Positions 1-10,455 of a DNA stretch of 64,000 nucleotides are shown piece after piece. The notes below the pieces were generated by a model that was not told the DNA's origin, searched no databases, and saw only the letters and a program-made list of their open reading frames with translations. This DNA is from Sternotherus odoratus (taxonomy: Eukaryota; Chordata; Testudines; Kinosternidae). The translations under genes and the position numbers were made by a program. The stretch lies in assembly GCA_032164245.1 (NCBI GenBank), contig JAVMKO010000003.1:33355390-33419389 (forward strand), read 5' to 3'. The first letter of the stretch is position 1. Each line of letters opens with the position of its first letter.

Positions 1-130
1 GGGGGTGTCGGGTTTGGTCGGGGGGTGAGGTGGGGGTGTTGGGTTTGCTTGGGGGGGGTGGGAAGGTATCGGGGTGGGTGAGGGGTGAGAGGTGGGTGTT
101 GGGGTTGGGGTTGGTCAGGGGGTGTCAGCT
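1..130 (+). repeat. G-rich low-complexity tract
   Basis: Irregular repeats of ggggtg, gggtttgg and ggttgggg with many runs of three or more G on the plus strand, ending at about 130. The tract runs off the window edge. It may be the GC-rich core of a MITE or a minisatellite; no termini are visible. Confidence 0.7.
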
Positions 131-1707
131 GTCTGCCACCTCCCCACCTCCGACTGACCCGAGCAGCGCCGGGCACTTATGCTAGTCATTATAATAAAAT
201 ATTATGGAAACAAAAAAGTACTAAATGAAAATATTAAATTCAGTACACATTTAACTTTGCAATGTATTATGTTTCATTAATTTTGGATAAAAACATAATA
301 AGTTCAAGTTTAGACTCTAATAAAGTGTATTTGGCCTGAAAGCGGAGATGGAGGGGGGAGAAGAGAGCAAATGGCATCGGATGAAAGATAAGATATTGAG
401 GAGAATATTTAAAAAGGTGTGTCCCAGACCTAAACAATAGAAAGAACATACATCTCTGTTAGCCAGATCTACTTTCTGACACTGGTTCAAGGAATTTGTG
501 TCTTTAGATGTGGCAATAAAAGAGAATAAACAAGATGTTAGAAAAACACGAAAGAATCTCTTGACTTTTTTATGTAGGAGACAACTTCATTCTGATGTCT
601 GCTTAATAATGCATTTGTGGCTTCTATATACACATGGCAAACTGGCATAACTTCAAAAAAAAACCAACAGTACCAAAAACATGTGCCACGATCGTAGTTA
701 TCAAGTACATACTATTCTTGATGAGATTATCTATGATGCAAGACGTAAACTTCATATTTTCTGTGCAACTAAAATGAAATGAAACAATGAAGCAAATTAA
801 GGGAAGTAATATATAGTATCTTACAGTTGACCTCATCTGCAGTGAAACCAGTTCAAGGTCTTATGCACTTTGTATGTGTCCTCTGCACTTGGGTATAGGA
901 AGAGGTGGGGGCAGGGGAGGGTATTTATGAGTACAAGCAGGTGTTCTGACAATCATGGAATTTTTTCACATTAAGCAGTTAGTTTTAAAAGAAAAGAATC
1001 TTAGTGATTGGGGATTCTGAACATTAGAGAAGTAAAATTAATTCATACTTTAAATAACTACATTTTCTTTCTTCATAAAATGTAAATTAAGGGCAAATTA
1101 AACAGCATGAATTTTTAAATACTTCAGGTGGAGGATTTTTTTTATCCCTCCAACAGAAATGCTCCTTCTGTATAACTATATTTAGTATTCTATCAAGCAA
1201 AGTTGAATACAGCAAATTCAGCTATGTTTTAACACTTTTCAGTGTTATCAGTAAAAACACTATCAGTACCATGTATTTTACACTTGCCTTCCCCTAAACC
1301 ACCAACTTCTTCTTTACAACATGAACAACTTTATTTACAAGTGTGCCTTAACTCAAAAGAATCTGAAAACTCTAAAAACTAAAAACCAAAATACTTCCTA
1401 AAGGCCAGTTAGGCTTTTAAAGATTTTTTTTTTAGTATATTAATACAAAAATAGCATGCTTAAAAATATGTACAAAAACCAAAAAACTAATCTCCTCCCA
1501 ACAAATTAAAATCAACCTTACAACTTCACATAAGATAAGTTTTATACAGTTCCACATATTTTATGAAAATATTTCAATGAGCCAATTTGCATATATATAT
1601 ATATAACTGTACAATTGGTCAACAGCCCCTGCCTCAAAGCAGCAAAGGAGACAGGACATGGAGCTCTTCAAAACATAACAGTGGTGGCCAAGGGAACGTG
1701 ACTGATG
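131..1707. other. AT-rich non-coding DNA
   Basis: No gene or clear repeat seen. It holds T runs (1137-1143, 1425-1432) and a short (AT)n stretch at 1592-1605. The frames at 267-449 and 624-836 have no recognisable protein features. Confidence 0.7.
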
Positions 1708-1712
1708 GCTGC

Positions 1713-2478
1713 TGTCATAAGTGTAAAGTGCTAGAGAGGGTTAATGTTATCTGAGAACAAGTGACGTAAGAGCTTCCCTGCCATGAGAGAGGGAGGGAGG
1801 GGTTTGAGAGTTAGTTTCGTTTGGGCTTGCCATGCAACATGGGCAAGGGTCTGGGAGCCCATCTCTAGCTGTGGAGATGACTCAACTTTCCTTCTTATAT
1901 TCCTACTTAGCTAATTGTGAGTAATATTTTGATCTTTTGATTCATAAGCCTGTGCCTATTTGGGGTGTCTCTATCCTTTTCAGAGGGGGAATTAGGGAAC
2001 TCTAAATTGTAAGATGTACTGTGTCTATGCTCTTTTCTTTATTAAATCTTATAGTTCTAAAACATTTGGTTTACTTCCCTTAAGGTTTCCTTTGCTTCCA
2101 GGCTGGGAAGAGAGGAGAGGAAGGGGGAGGTAAGTAAACGGATCAGCTCAGGGTATGAGCTGAGGAACGGTGTCTGTCTCTCTTTCTTCAACGTGAAGAG
2201 AGGAGGTGATCCAGCCTCCAGGTGTCTGACTCTGGCTCTCAAGGAGGGGGACAGAGTTAGGGTTTTGGGGAGTCTGAGTACCCCAATCCAGGGCCTTGGA
2301 TATCTACTCAGATGGTGGCAGCATTGGTTGCCCAAGTTCCCAGCTGGGAAAAAGGGGGGGGTCTTAGGGTGTAGAGAATTAACTTGGCTGGGAAGCAGCT
2401 AAAGTTAAGTGGTCTGGCTATAAAGAGTCCCTTTCCCTGTACTCAAGAGCACAGAGACTGGGGTACCCACTCTTTACA
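1713..2478 (+). mobile_element. Solo LTR of an endogenous retrovirus
   Basis: The element begins TGTCATAAGTG and ends CTCTTTACA, giving the TG...CA boundaries of an LTR. A perfect 5-bp duplication, gctgc, sits at 1708-1712 and 2479-2483. At 766 bp it has normal LTR length. An AATAAA-like signal (attaaa) is near 2041-2046, and a purine-rich stretch lies at 2100-2135. The short frames inside (2057-2335, 2193-2402) are not proteins I recognise. No second LTR or internal genes are present, so it is probably a recombined solo LTR. Orientation follows the attaaa signal. Confidence 0.75.
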
Positions 2479-2483
2479 GCTGC

Positions 2484-2980
2484 CTATGACGAAACTTGGA
2501 GGGACAGTTGGGTGTGGGAGATGCCTGGAGGACTAAGGGTGCATTTAAATCATTGTTTTATGTGTTTCTATTCAATCATGAGGGCCAAAAACTAACTTAC
2601 TTTTAAAAAATGAATGCTGAGATTGTAATAGAATTAAATCATTCCAGGATTGGGGCTTTCAAGACCACCAAAATCTTGGTAGACCCACAATGAAATTGTG
2701 AGACTTGGCAACACAGAGTTCAATCCAATTTGTTGGATTGAAACGAGGGCCTCCCTGAATTAGTGTAAACTCAGTATTTATACCCAAAAGCTTTTCTTTG
2801 TCTCTTGAGTCTCTTGAACCCAGTCTGAACTAGTATATGCAATCCTGCCCATGGGGTGGGACTTCTCCAGAGTTGTTTATTTGTCCGAGGGTCTGCAATA
2901 ATTCTCTGCAATGATTTTAGTTCTTTGACAGAGCTCAGTAACCCTCCCCAACCAGGCATCAAACAAACAATCTCGTACTC
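2484..2980. other. Non-coding DNA
   Basis: Nothing recognised between the solo LTR and the Harbinger element. Confidence 0.65.
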
Positions 2981-3344
2981 ATAGGGTATGTCTTCACTAC
3001 AGCAGTAGGTCGATTTCCTTTAATTCGATTTTGTGAAACAGACTGTATAGAGTCGATTTTGTGTGTCTTCACTAAGCACAGCAAAGCACAGTAAGTCGAC
3101 AGTGTCTGTCCGCACAACTTTTGCAAGCATCGACATAACGAGCGTTGCACTGTGGGTACCTATCCTACAGTTCCCGGATCCCCCAGCAGGCACCATTTTG
3201 AGTGCTGCACTATGGGTAGGCATTTCATAATTTTGCGCCCTTTTTCCACGCCGCCGACCGCCATTACGAGCGGTGCACTGTGGGTAGGCATCCCATAATT
3301 CGTGCCCTTTCTCCGCGCCGCGCTAACGCCATAGCACTGCAAGC

Positions 3345-4654
3345 ATGGAGCCCGCTTACACCACGGAAACAGTAATGGCTGTTGTGAAGACCTTGATCAC
3401 GGTTGCGGATTTCATGCTGAACCGTCTGCAGAGGAATGCGATCCAGGGACAACTGCGCTTTCTGGAACCCGACGACAGTGAGGAGGAGATGGACAAGGAC
3501 GTGCACAGCGGGGACGACAGGGACACTGCCGTTTTTGGAAGTAGGGCGACTGACAATCTGTCAAATTTGGTGGCAATGGGGCAGGCTCATGCCATCGAAC
3601 GCCGATTCTGGGCCAGGGAAACAAGCATGGACTGGTGGGATCGCATAGTGCTGCGGGTCTGGGATGACTCCCAGTGGCTCAGAAACTTCCGCATGCGAAA
3701 GGGCACGTTCATGGAACTTTGTGACTTGCTGTCCCCGGCCCTCCGGCGCAGGAATACCAAAATGAGAGCGGCCCTTACAGTTGAGAAGCGAGTGGCGATA
3801 GCCCTCTGGAAGCTTGCAACGCCAGACAGCTACCGGTCAGTCGCGAATCAGTTTGGGGTGGGTAGGTCTACAGTGGGCTTTGCTGTGATGCAAGTAAGCA
3901 GGGCAATCGTCGATCAGCTGCTACACCAGGTTATAAACCTCGGAAACCTGCAAGCTACAATAGATGGCTTTGCCGCCATGGGATTCCCTAACTGTGGTGG
4001 GGCTATAGATGGGACTCATATCCCTATCCTGGCACCGGACTACGAGGCCGCCGAGTACAGAAACCGGAAGGGATATTATTCAATGGTCATGCAAGCAGTG
4101 GTTGACCACAAGGGACGTTTCACCGACCTGTACATGGGGTGGCCGGGAAAGCTTCATGACGCTCGTGTTTTCAGGAACTCTAGGATTTTTAGACAGCTGC
4201 AGCAAGGCACTTTCTTCCCCGACCAGAAAATTTCCGTGGGGGGGTGGAAATGCCGATCATTATCATTGGGGACCCCCTAATGCCCTGGTTTATGAAGCCC
4301 TACACAGGAGCCCTGGACAGGGGTCAGGAGCTGTTCAATTACAGGCTGAGCAAGTGCAGAATGGCCGTAGAGTGTGCATTTGGCTGTCTGAAGGGGAGAT
4401 GGCGTTTGTTACTGATTCGCTCAGACATCCGCGAGAGAAATATCCCCATTGTTATTGCTGCTTGCTCTGTGCTCCACAATCTCTGTGAGAGCAAGGGGGA
4501 AACGTTTATGGCGGGCTGGGAGGCAGAGGCAAATTTACTGTCTGCTACTTACCAGCAGCCAGACAGCAGGGAAAGTAGAAGAGCGCACCATGAGGCCCTG
4601 CGCCTCAGGGACGCCTTGAAAGACAGTTTTATGAGTGCCCGACATGGCATTTGA
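3345..4654 (+). pseudogene. HARBI1-like: Harbinger transposase (DDE_Tnp_4 type), frameshifted
   Basis: A DDE transposase that would cut and move the element, related to the domesticated HARBI1. The first frame runs 3345-4280 (311 codons). It has a helix-turn-helix-like segment at residues about 161-180 (SYRSVANQFGVGRSTV), catalytic Asp222 in the IDGTH motif and Asp272 in LHDARVFRNS. The rest is in another frame, 4244-4654, with GDP, LMPW and the catalytic Glu in VECAFGCLKGRWR. The switch falls in a run of seven G at 4238-4244 and needs only a 1-base change, so this is probably a recent slippage indel. The GDP-LMPW junction also looks about three residues short against related elements. The start ATG follows GC-rich leader sequence; an AATAAA at 4734-4739 follows the stop. 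The HARBI1 label is by homology of domain, not orthology. Confidence 0.9.
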
Positions 4655-4733
4655 GAACCTGCTCCCTTGCTGTGCTGTAAGCCTGCTATCCTTGAACCCT
4701 CTTGCCCTCCCCCCTCCCCATGCTTGCAGAGGA

Positions 4734-4771
4734 AATAAATTCACTGTTTGAAAAATCATGGTTCCTTTATT
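4734..4771. promoter_or_regulatory. Facing poly(A) signals of the two Harbinger genes
   Basis: AATAAA on the plus strand at 4734-4739 follows the transposase stop at 4654. AATAAA on the minus strand at 4766-4771 follows the Myb-like frame, which stops at 4909. The signals lie 26 bp apart, so the two transcripts converge and would overlap at their ends. Confidence 0.6.
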
Positions 4772-4908
4772 GGTTAATCAGAAATACAAATACAGGGGAT
4801 CACTGTCATGGTAGCCTGGAGGGAAACCAGCAGTCGCACTGGGGGAGGAGCGGACAGAGGAGGGGGGGGGAAGGGGGAAGAGGAGGGGTGGCCAAGACAC
4901 AGCAGCTT

Positions 4909-5436
4909 TTAAAAGTTTTCAGAGAACATCAGCCTGCTGCTGCTGCTGCTGCTGCTGCTTCTGCTGGCTTGTGGGGTGGAGTGGGTCGGTCCACGGAGCT
5001 TGCCCCCCCGGGTTCTCACCCCGCGTTTGGGTGGGGAAGCTATTGGACTTGGGGAGGAGGGGAGGTGGTTAGACAGGGGCTGCAGAGGTGATCTTTGGCC
5101 CTGCTGCAGCTCCACCAGAGATCGCAGCATGTTGCTTTGGTCCTCCATTATACGGATCAAAGCATCCATGCGTCTTTCTTCGCGGTCCTGTCGCTGCACC
5201 CACTGTTCTTCCCTCTTTTCTGCCGTGGCTCTCGATTCCTGCCTGTCTCGATTCCTTGCCTGTATCTCTTGATTCCTTGCCTCTATCAATCTTTCCCTCC
5301 ATTCCATCTGGCGGGCTGCCTCAGCGCGCGACTTCTCCAGGAGTTCACTGAACATATCATCACGCGTTCGCGTTTTCTTTTTTCGCTTTCGTATCTGCGA
5401 TGCACGGCGGGAGGAGCAGGATGGGGGATTCTGAGA
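4909..5436 (-). CDS. Harbinger Myb-like protein, C-terminal exon
   Basis: This is the likely last exon of the Myb-like gene. A plausible acceptor, cattcgcccacag, precedes 5436; another is ttatctcag at about 5431. The frame passes through a basic cluster (QIRKRKKKTRTRDDMF), a likely nuclear localisation signal, then a long charged helix rich in Glu, Arg and Gln from about 5355 to 5110. A Pro/Ser tail and a run of Ser follow. The Ser run is coded by a CTG/CAG repeat at 4933-4965. In related elements this region is the coiled coil after the SANT domain. The phase at the junction with the 6519 donor did not work out cleanly by eye, so the exact acceptor is uncertain, or the G run at the donor has slipped. 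Confidence 0.7.
   Translation of the reverse strand, partial: SQNPPSCSSRRASQIRKRKKKTRTRDDMFSELLEKSRAEAARQMEWRERLIEARNQEIQARNRDRQESRATAEKREEQWVQRQDREERRMDALIRIMEDQSNMLRSLVELQQGQRSPLQPLSNHLPSSPSPIASPPKRGVRTRGGKLRGPTHSTPQASRSSSSSSSSRLMFSENF
4933..4965 (+). repeat. CTG trinucleotide repeat
   Basis: About nine consecutive ctg units and one ctt/ctg variant. Read on the minus strand they code the Ser run of the Myb-like C-terminal exon. Confidence 0.85.
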
Positions 5437-5852
5437 TAATTGTTCATCTGTGGGCGAATGTGGGCAAAGAAAGTTTGAAAGTTATGAGACAGATACATTC
5501 AAGGTTAGGAGGCAGATGCAGTCTCGGACGGTACACAATGGGAGTACTATGCCATTAAAAACCTCAGTATTCACAGGCCTGATATGATTTCTGTACAAGG
5601 TCATGTTCTACACCTAAAAGTGACTGAATAGCTCACAGAAAAGTCACAGCATCTCAGACACATATGCGTGCCTCAGCCCAACACGGCTTCTGAAAGCACC
5701 GTGCAGCCGGCCATGGTAAGTTAAAAGCAGCACTTGCATATTGTAGAGTAACCCCACCCCCTTCCCCCCACCGTGTGGCTCCCACTGAACCGCAAACTGC
5801 AAAACAAAGACCAAAAAATCTCTCGCTAAGGGCTAAGGGCTGGTTGGGGCTC

Positions 5853-6006
5853 TTCAGACCGCTTGCACACTGTTCAGATTCCCTGCTAGCTACCGCTACG
5901 GGCTGGAAGGGGGGGGGGGGTTGGGTGCGCGTTGGATCTGAAGCGGAAGCAACCGCTTGCAGACTGTTCAGATTCCCTGCTAGCTACCGCTACGGGCTGG
6001 CGGGGG
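5853..6006 (+). repeat. 97-bp imperfect tandem duplication in the Harbinger element
   Basis: The word ttcagattccctgctagcta followed by ccgctacgggctgg occurs at about 5875 and again at about 5972, each followed by a G run (5910-5919 and 6001-6007). Copies differ at a few bases. It lies upstream of the third open frame. Confidence 0.8.
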
Positions 6007-6121
6007 GTGAGCGTTTGGGGGTGGGGGGGGGGGTTGGTCGGTCCTCAGCAGAAAAGAGTACTTTGCAGCTGGGAATCTTTATCTCCCTACTAATTGCAGT
6101 CCGTATTTCAAACAGGCAACC

Positions 6122-6412
6122 ATGAATGACATCACTTTGCTGAGAATTTCTCAGAGAGATAGAGAGCGCATGCTCCTTGCCTCCCTGCAAAGTCCTGGTC
6201 CCTTCGCCGCAATGCTAGCCTGCTCAATGATACCAGACTACTTACTACTTTCGGGGCATGGGATGGTCTCCTATCACGGGGGACCACGTAAGGCGGCTCT
6301 CCCCAGAAATCTGCTGCGGAAGATTCATCGCTACCTCCTGGATAGCTTCATTGAGATGTCCGTGGAGGACTTCCGGTCAATCCCGGAGTATATTGACAAA
6401 CTCTTTGAGTAG
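6122..6412 (+). CDS. Third open frame in the Harbinger element, unknown function
   Basis: A 96-codon frame, not recognised. It begins MNDITLLRISQRDRERM and ends SIPEYIDKLFE. The composition is soluble and looks helical, with no signal peptide or membrane span. The start ATG has A at -3 (aaccATGa), and a canonical AATAAA lies at 6464-6469, 52 bp after the stop, so it looks like a small transcription unit. Possible splice acceptors (attgcag, caaacag) stand just before the ATG. It lies inside the proposed intron of the Myb-like gene, on the opposite strand. PIF/Harbinger elements usually carry two genes. A chance frame of this length is possible, so coding status is uncertain. Confidence 0.45.
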   Translation: MNDITLLRISQRDRERMLLASLQSPGPFAAMLACSMIPDYLLLSGHGMVSYHGGPRKAALPRNLLRKIHRYLLDSFIEMSVEDFRSIPEYIDKLFE

Positions 6413-6518
6413 AAATTGACCAGCAATGAAAGCACGCTAAGTCCTTAGCGCAAGATACTCATTAATAAATGCTTCCTTTAAAAAATCACGCGTCATGTAA
6501 TCCCTTAAAAAGAATCAC

Positions 6519-7163
6519 TTACCCCCCCTGGGAGACTTGGGAGGGTGCTGGCTGCAGGGTGATAAACAGCTCCTGGCTGTCTGGTAACACGGTTTCTCCG
6601 CTGGCCTCCTGCTGCACCATGAAATTTCCCTCCTCCTCATGGTCGTCCTCATCGGAATCAGTTTCCTCCCTGACGATTATCCCATCGGTGGAGTCCACGC
6701 AGACCGGTGCGATGGTGGTGGGGGCGCCCCCCATTATCTGATTTAGTTCATTGTAGAACCGGCATGTCTGCGGCGCGCCCCCTGATCGTCAGTTTGCCTC
6801 CTTGGCTTTCTGGAACACTTGCCTCAGCTCCTTAATTTTCACGCAGCATTGCTGGGCGTCCCTGTTGTGGCCCCTTTCCATCATGGCCTTGGAGACTCTT
6901 CCATACGTGTTGGCATTCCGTTTGTTGTTGCATAGTTCCAACATCACGGATTCCTCTCCCCAGATAGCGATGAGATCCAACACCTCACGAGTGGACCATG
7001 CTGGAGCTCTTTTCCTCTGGCTGGTCTCTAGGGCAGCTGAGCTCTGCATGGAGTCTTGTGATGCTGAGCTCTGCATGGCGGCTTGTGCTGTTGATTGCTC
7101 TGAATGGCAACTGAGCTGTTCAGGTGAGCTGGCCACGCTGACCAAACAGGAAATGGTATTCAA
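6519..7163 (-). pseudogene. Harbinger Myb/SANT-like DNA-binding protein, 5' exon, with nonsense codon
   Basis: The partner protein of PIF/Harbinger elements, which in studied systems helps bring the transposase to DNA and into the nucleus. The frame opens at 7163. After a Ser/Gln-rich leader with repeats (residues 15-48) comes the Myb/SANT-like fold at residues about 53-120, with tryptophans in PAWSTREVLDLIAIWGEE and basic helices in CCVKIKELRQVF. A TGA at 6789-6791 interrupts it. The same frame then runs on without a break through TCRFYNELNQIMGG and an acidic stretch (EETDSDEDDHEEE) to 6519, where a good donor, ggg|gtaagtg, ends the exon. So one in-frame nonsense mutation splits an otherwise open exon. 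It is transcribed towards the transposase. Confidence 0.82.
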
Positions 7164-7499
7164 ATGTGCCCGGGTCTTATCTACCTGGCCAGAGCAGCGA
7201 GTTCAGAGTGCTGTCCAGAGCGGTCACAGTGGAGCAGCGAGGCAGTCCAGAGCGGTCAGAATGGAGCATTGTGGGACAGCCTCTGGAGGCTATTAATGTC
7301 GGTTGCGTCTTCACTAGCCCACAATCGAGCTTGGAATGTCGATTTTAGCCTTACTTCTCTCGTCAGGCAGGAGTTACAAATTCGATTTTGAGGGCCCTTT
7401 AAATCGACTTTAAGAGCATGTATGTGAAGACAGGTACACGTTTAATTCGACTTAACGTCGCTAAAGTCAAATTAAAGTCCTAGTGAAGACATGCCCATA

Positions 7500-9079
7500 G
7501 AGATAACATCATTTATAAAGTGGACACAATAGTCTCAATATATGTCTGTTTGTTATCTCTATCATAATTCTCACAGAACAATAGGCTGCCAAATTTAAGA
7601 TGTTCTAGATCTGAAAGCAGTCTTGCGTATATAGGGCCAAAATCTTCTCTCACTTACTCATTTCTACTGAAGTCAATGGAGTTATATTTGCATCAGTGTT
7701 AATGAGAACAGAATTTGTCCGATATAGTTGGATTCGTCACAAATACTAGTGCATACTAGGAGTTAACTCCAGTAAAGTTTATGGAAGTGCACTGGTGTTA
7801 ATCTATGTGAAAGAAGAATCAGCCCAAAGTTTGTGTTTGGCCTTTGTGTAGCTTAATTAAATGTCAGTTGACAATATATTTTTATTAGGACTATTGGTTA
7901 CTTTTCCTCTTACCATTTCTGATGAGTGATAACAGTATCAGCGTTTATTACTGAGCTGTATAAGGTACACTAATATAAATGTTACATGATGACAATTATG
8001 TACATCCATTATCAGAAACTTACACATCACTATCACATGAATTTTGATGAATAAGTACATGAGCACAAAGAAGTAACTGAAAATTATAAAAATAATATGT
8101 ACTAAGAAAGAAAATTACTTAAGGTGCATAGACAAAGAGAAATTTCTCTGAACTCTTTAAACCCAATGTTTGAGGGTCCTTTGGGGGATCCATGAGTGTA
8201 TCAGCTATACAGAGATGTCTCTGTACCCTTGCTTAACAAAGAGAAGGTTCCAGATAGCCTTTCTATGGCCCGCAACAAAAGTAATGCGTCAGGATTGGCC
8301 ATGGGAAATACCAGGAATTCCACAATTCCACATATAGTTACTTTGAGAATAAGTAATTAAAATGTTTAATATTAAAAAAATCTGAAGATTATACTTTATA
8401 TTACATCAGAAGTTACTTTCTATTATTTAATATTTTGTCATGATGAGATGCTGAATTTAAAAGCATTCCTCCACAATATGAAAAAACCCTAGAAAGGTAT
8501 TCACAAAATGCACATACATGAAGAATAAAGTCAAAGATAAATTGTTACATTTCTGCTGTAAATATATCCCAGTGTTACATTCCAGATTTAAAGAAAAGCA
8601 CCCACAAAATAGACAGAGAAGCTTATAGCACAAATGTGATTGTCAAATTGTAACAAATAATATGCATACTATTATTATCCAACTTGTTAACACCAATATA
8701 CTGTTGCAGAAAAAACAAACATGTACTGTTCAATCAATGTTTGGAAAGTAATCACAGGTAAACACTTAAGTATGACCATCTGGATGCCTGAATGGATGCC
8801 TACCAGATCCCTACTTGCATACTGCATTAGCAGAGTGCCTAATGTCTCAAACTGTCTGCTATTAATTCTCTTGCATGTGAATTTTGGGGGAAGGGGATGT
8901 CAAACAATTATGTTAGTAATATAAACTAAAATACAATAAAATCCAAAAAGATAATTCTGACTCTTTGAATATTTGGTAGGAATATATCCACATATATGTA
9001 CATAACATGAATTAATTGATGGAATCATCACATCTCAGGCCAACAATGTATACACTCTGAGTTAAGGACTAGTTTTGAA
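7500..9079. other. Non-coding DNA with one old dispersed repeat
   Basis: 7630-7830 has the pattern of an old amniote repeat: tgaagtcaatggagtta, a direct variant near 7770, and agaatcagccca. The rest (7830-9079) is AT-rich with nothing recognised. Confidence 0.4.
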
Positions 9080-9480
9080 TCAGAGAGGTAACCGTGTTAT
9101 TCTGGAATTGCAGAAGTGACAAAGAGTCCTGTGGCACCTTAAAGACTAACTAAAGGTGCTACAAATATTCCTCGCTTTCTTTAAAGTATTGAAGCATAAG
9201 CTTTCGTGGGCTAATACCCACTTAGTTGGATGCATGCAGTGGAAGTATCCAGGGGCAGGTATAAATAAGTAGGCAAGAACCAGGTTGGAGATAATGTTAG
9301 TCCAATCAGGGTGAACCAGCTTGTTATCTCTAATAAGGGAGGATGAGATATTCCTCTAGTAAGTGAACTGGAGGTGTGAACACCGAGGGAGGAGAAGCTG
9401 CTTTTGTAACTAGCAAGCCATTCAAAATCTTTGTTCAATCTCCAAGTGGTTGCTGAGCTCTGTGACTTTATCCTCACACA
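9080..9480 (-). mobile_element. Penelope-like terminal repeat copy A
   Basis: Read on the minus strand this is the same family as 14161-14498: a shared 5' part (attgaacaaagattttgaatgg here), the hammerhead-like segment, then the tail ccttaaagactaac... ending ggttacctctctga. Between hammerhead and tail the end word is partly duplicated (ggtgctacaaatattcctcg in plus sense near 9157). No target duplication was found, so the upper boundary is approximate. Confidence 0.55.
9189..9228 (-). ncRNA. Degenerate hammerhead-like motif in copy A
   Basis: The minus strand reads gtgggtattagcccacgaaa, a closed stem II followed by GAAA. An AGC/GCT stem III with a UUAU loop follows. The upstream CUGANGA box is lost (caactaa). 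It is certainly inactive as a ribozyme. Confidence 0.4.
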
Positions 9481-9964
9481 CAATTATTTCAAATTTGGTG
9501 CAATACCATGCAAGATAGAACCATGTTGCCAACTGGTACTGTCAAAAAAGCTTGATCTACCAATATGAGCTTGAACATGTTTTCTTTATTTACACACAAT
9601 TTAACATTAATTGTAAGAATGCTGTAATCATTCTACAAGCTTATATTGCCCAATATTGTGCTACTGTTCCTGGAAGAGTTTCGTCTGGAATGATGTGGTG
9701 CAATAATAAATACATTTTCACCCCGTGGCCAATTAGTGGTTGATTTCAGAGCATTGCAGCAGTTCAGTTTCCATCATGGGAGAGTTTGATGTCACTGAAT
9801 GATGTCATATATATTTTTTTCATAATGTAAGGGTTCTTATCTGCACTATATACATGAGCTCTGTTTCTTTAATCAAGATACACCCAACTGCACCCAGGAA
9901 ACCCTAAGCAGCCCCTAGGTTTCCAAATGTCTCTGGAAACTTCCCCTCCTGGCAGAGCTATCAC
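9481..9964. other. Non-coding DNA
   Basis: Nothing recognised. Confidence 0.6.
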
Positions 9965-9966
9965 TA

Positions 9967-10086
9967 GGGTGACCAGATGTCCCGATTTTATAGGGACAGT
10001 CCCGATTTTTGGATCTTTTTCTTATATAGGTTCCTATTACATCCCACCCTCTGTCCCAATTTTTCACATTTGCTGTCTGGTCAACC
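9967..10086 (+). mobile_element. 120-bp MITE, family 1, copy 1
   Basis: Starts gggtgaccagatgtccc and ends ctgtctggtcaacc, imperfect inverted termini between TA dinucleotides (9965-9966, 10087-10088). A second copy lies at 16310-16428. TA flanks suggest Tc1/mariner mobilisation. Confidence 0.75.
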
Positions 10087-10327
10087 TAGCTATCAATTTG
10101 CAGTCAAAAGCCAGTCAAACTGCAGCAGATTCATCCTCATCAGATAAATCACACTACCCCCCCCCACCCCACTGACTCATTTTTGCTCAGCCAATTCAAT
10201 GCACACACTTACAGTTCTCTAGCAATATTGATACTGATGATGAAAATTTGCATATTATAGAACCTTCTGTTGAAGAATCTCAAAAACATTTACAAACATT
10301 AATCAGTTTAGGATCTGAACTGCTCTT

Positions 10328-10455
10328 TGTGATAAAGTATTATTGTCCCCATATTATAGATGGAGACACAGAAACTCAATGGTTTGAAGAAATCAAAGAA
10401 GAAATTTGTGGCAGTGTTGGGAACGGAACACTGATCTCTTACACTTTAGACACAG
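10328..10455 (+). repeat. MIR/L2-like ancient repeat
   Basis: The words attattgtccccatattatagatgg, read in two parts (tattattgtccccat, then tatagatggagacacagaaa), and a later ttgggaacggaac match the layout of the MIR core: a two-base-run spacer, gatgg.gaaactga and the ggtcagtggcag...gaac tail. The open frame 10248-10508 over it is a by-product. Confidence 0.5.

Larger units (their letters stand above)
2984..7496 (+). mobile_element. Full-length PIF/Harbinger DNA transposon
   Basis: The 4513-bp element starts gggtatgtcttcacta and ends tagtgaagacatgccc, which are near-perfect inverted termini. It is flanked by 3-bp direct copies of ata (2981-2983 and 7497-7499); Harbinger elements make 3-bp duplications. 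Both subterminal regions carry many cgatt/aatcg words. It encodes the two proteins expected of the superfamily, a DDE transposase on the plus strand and a Myb/SANT-like protein on the minus strand, which converge near 4750. A third open frame lies between them. Both main genes carry one obvious inactivating lesion, so the copy is fairly young but probably no longer autonomous. Confidence 0.92.

Noticed and set aside
4009..4488. 159-codon plus-strand frame inside the transposase
   Set aside because: Shadow frame of the true transposase reading; it has none of the DDE motifs.
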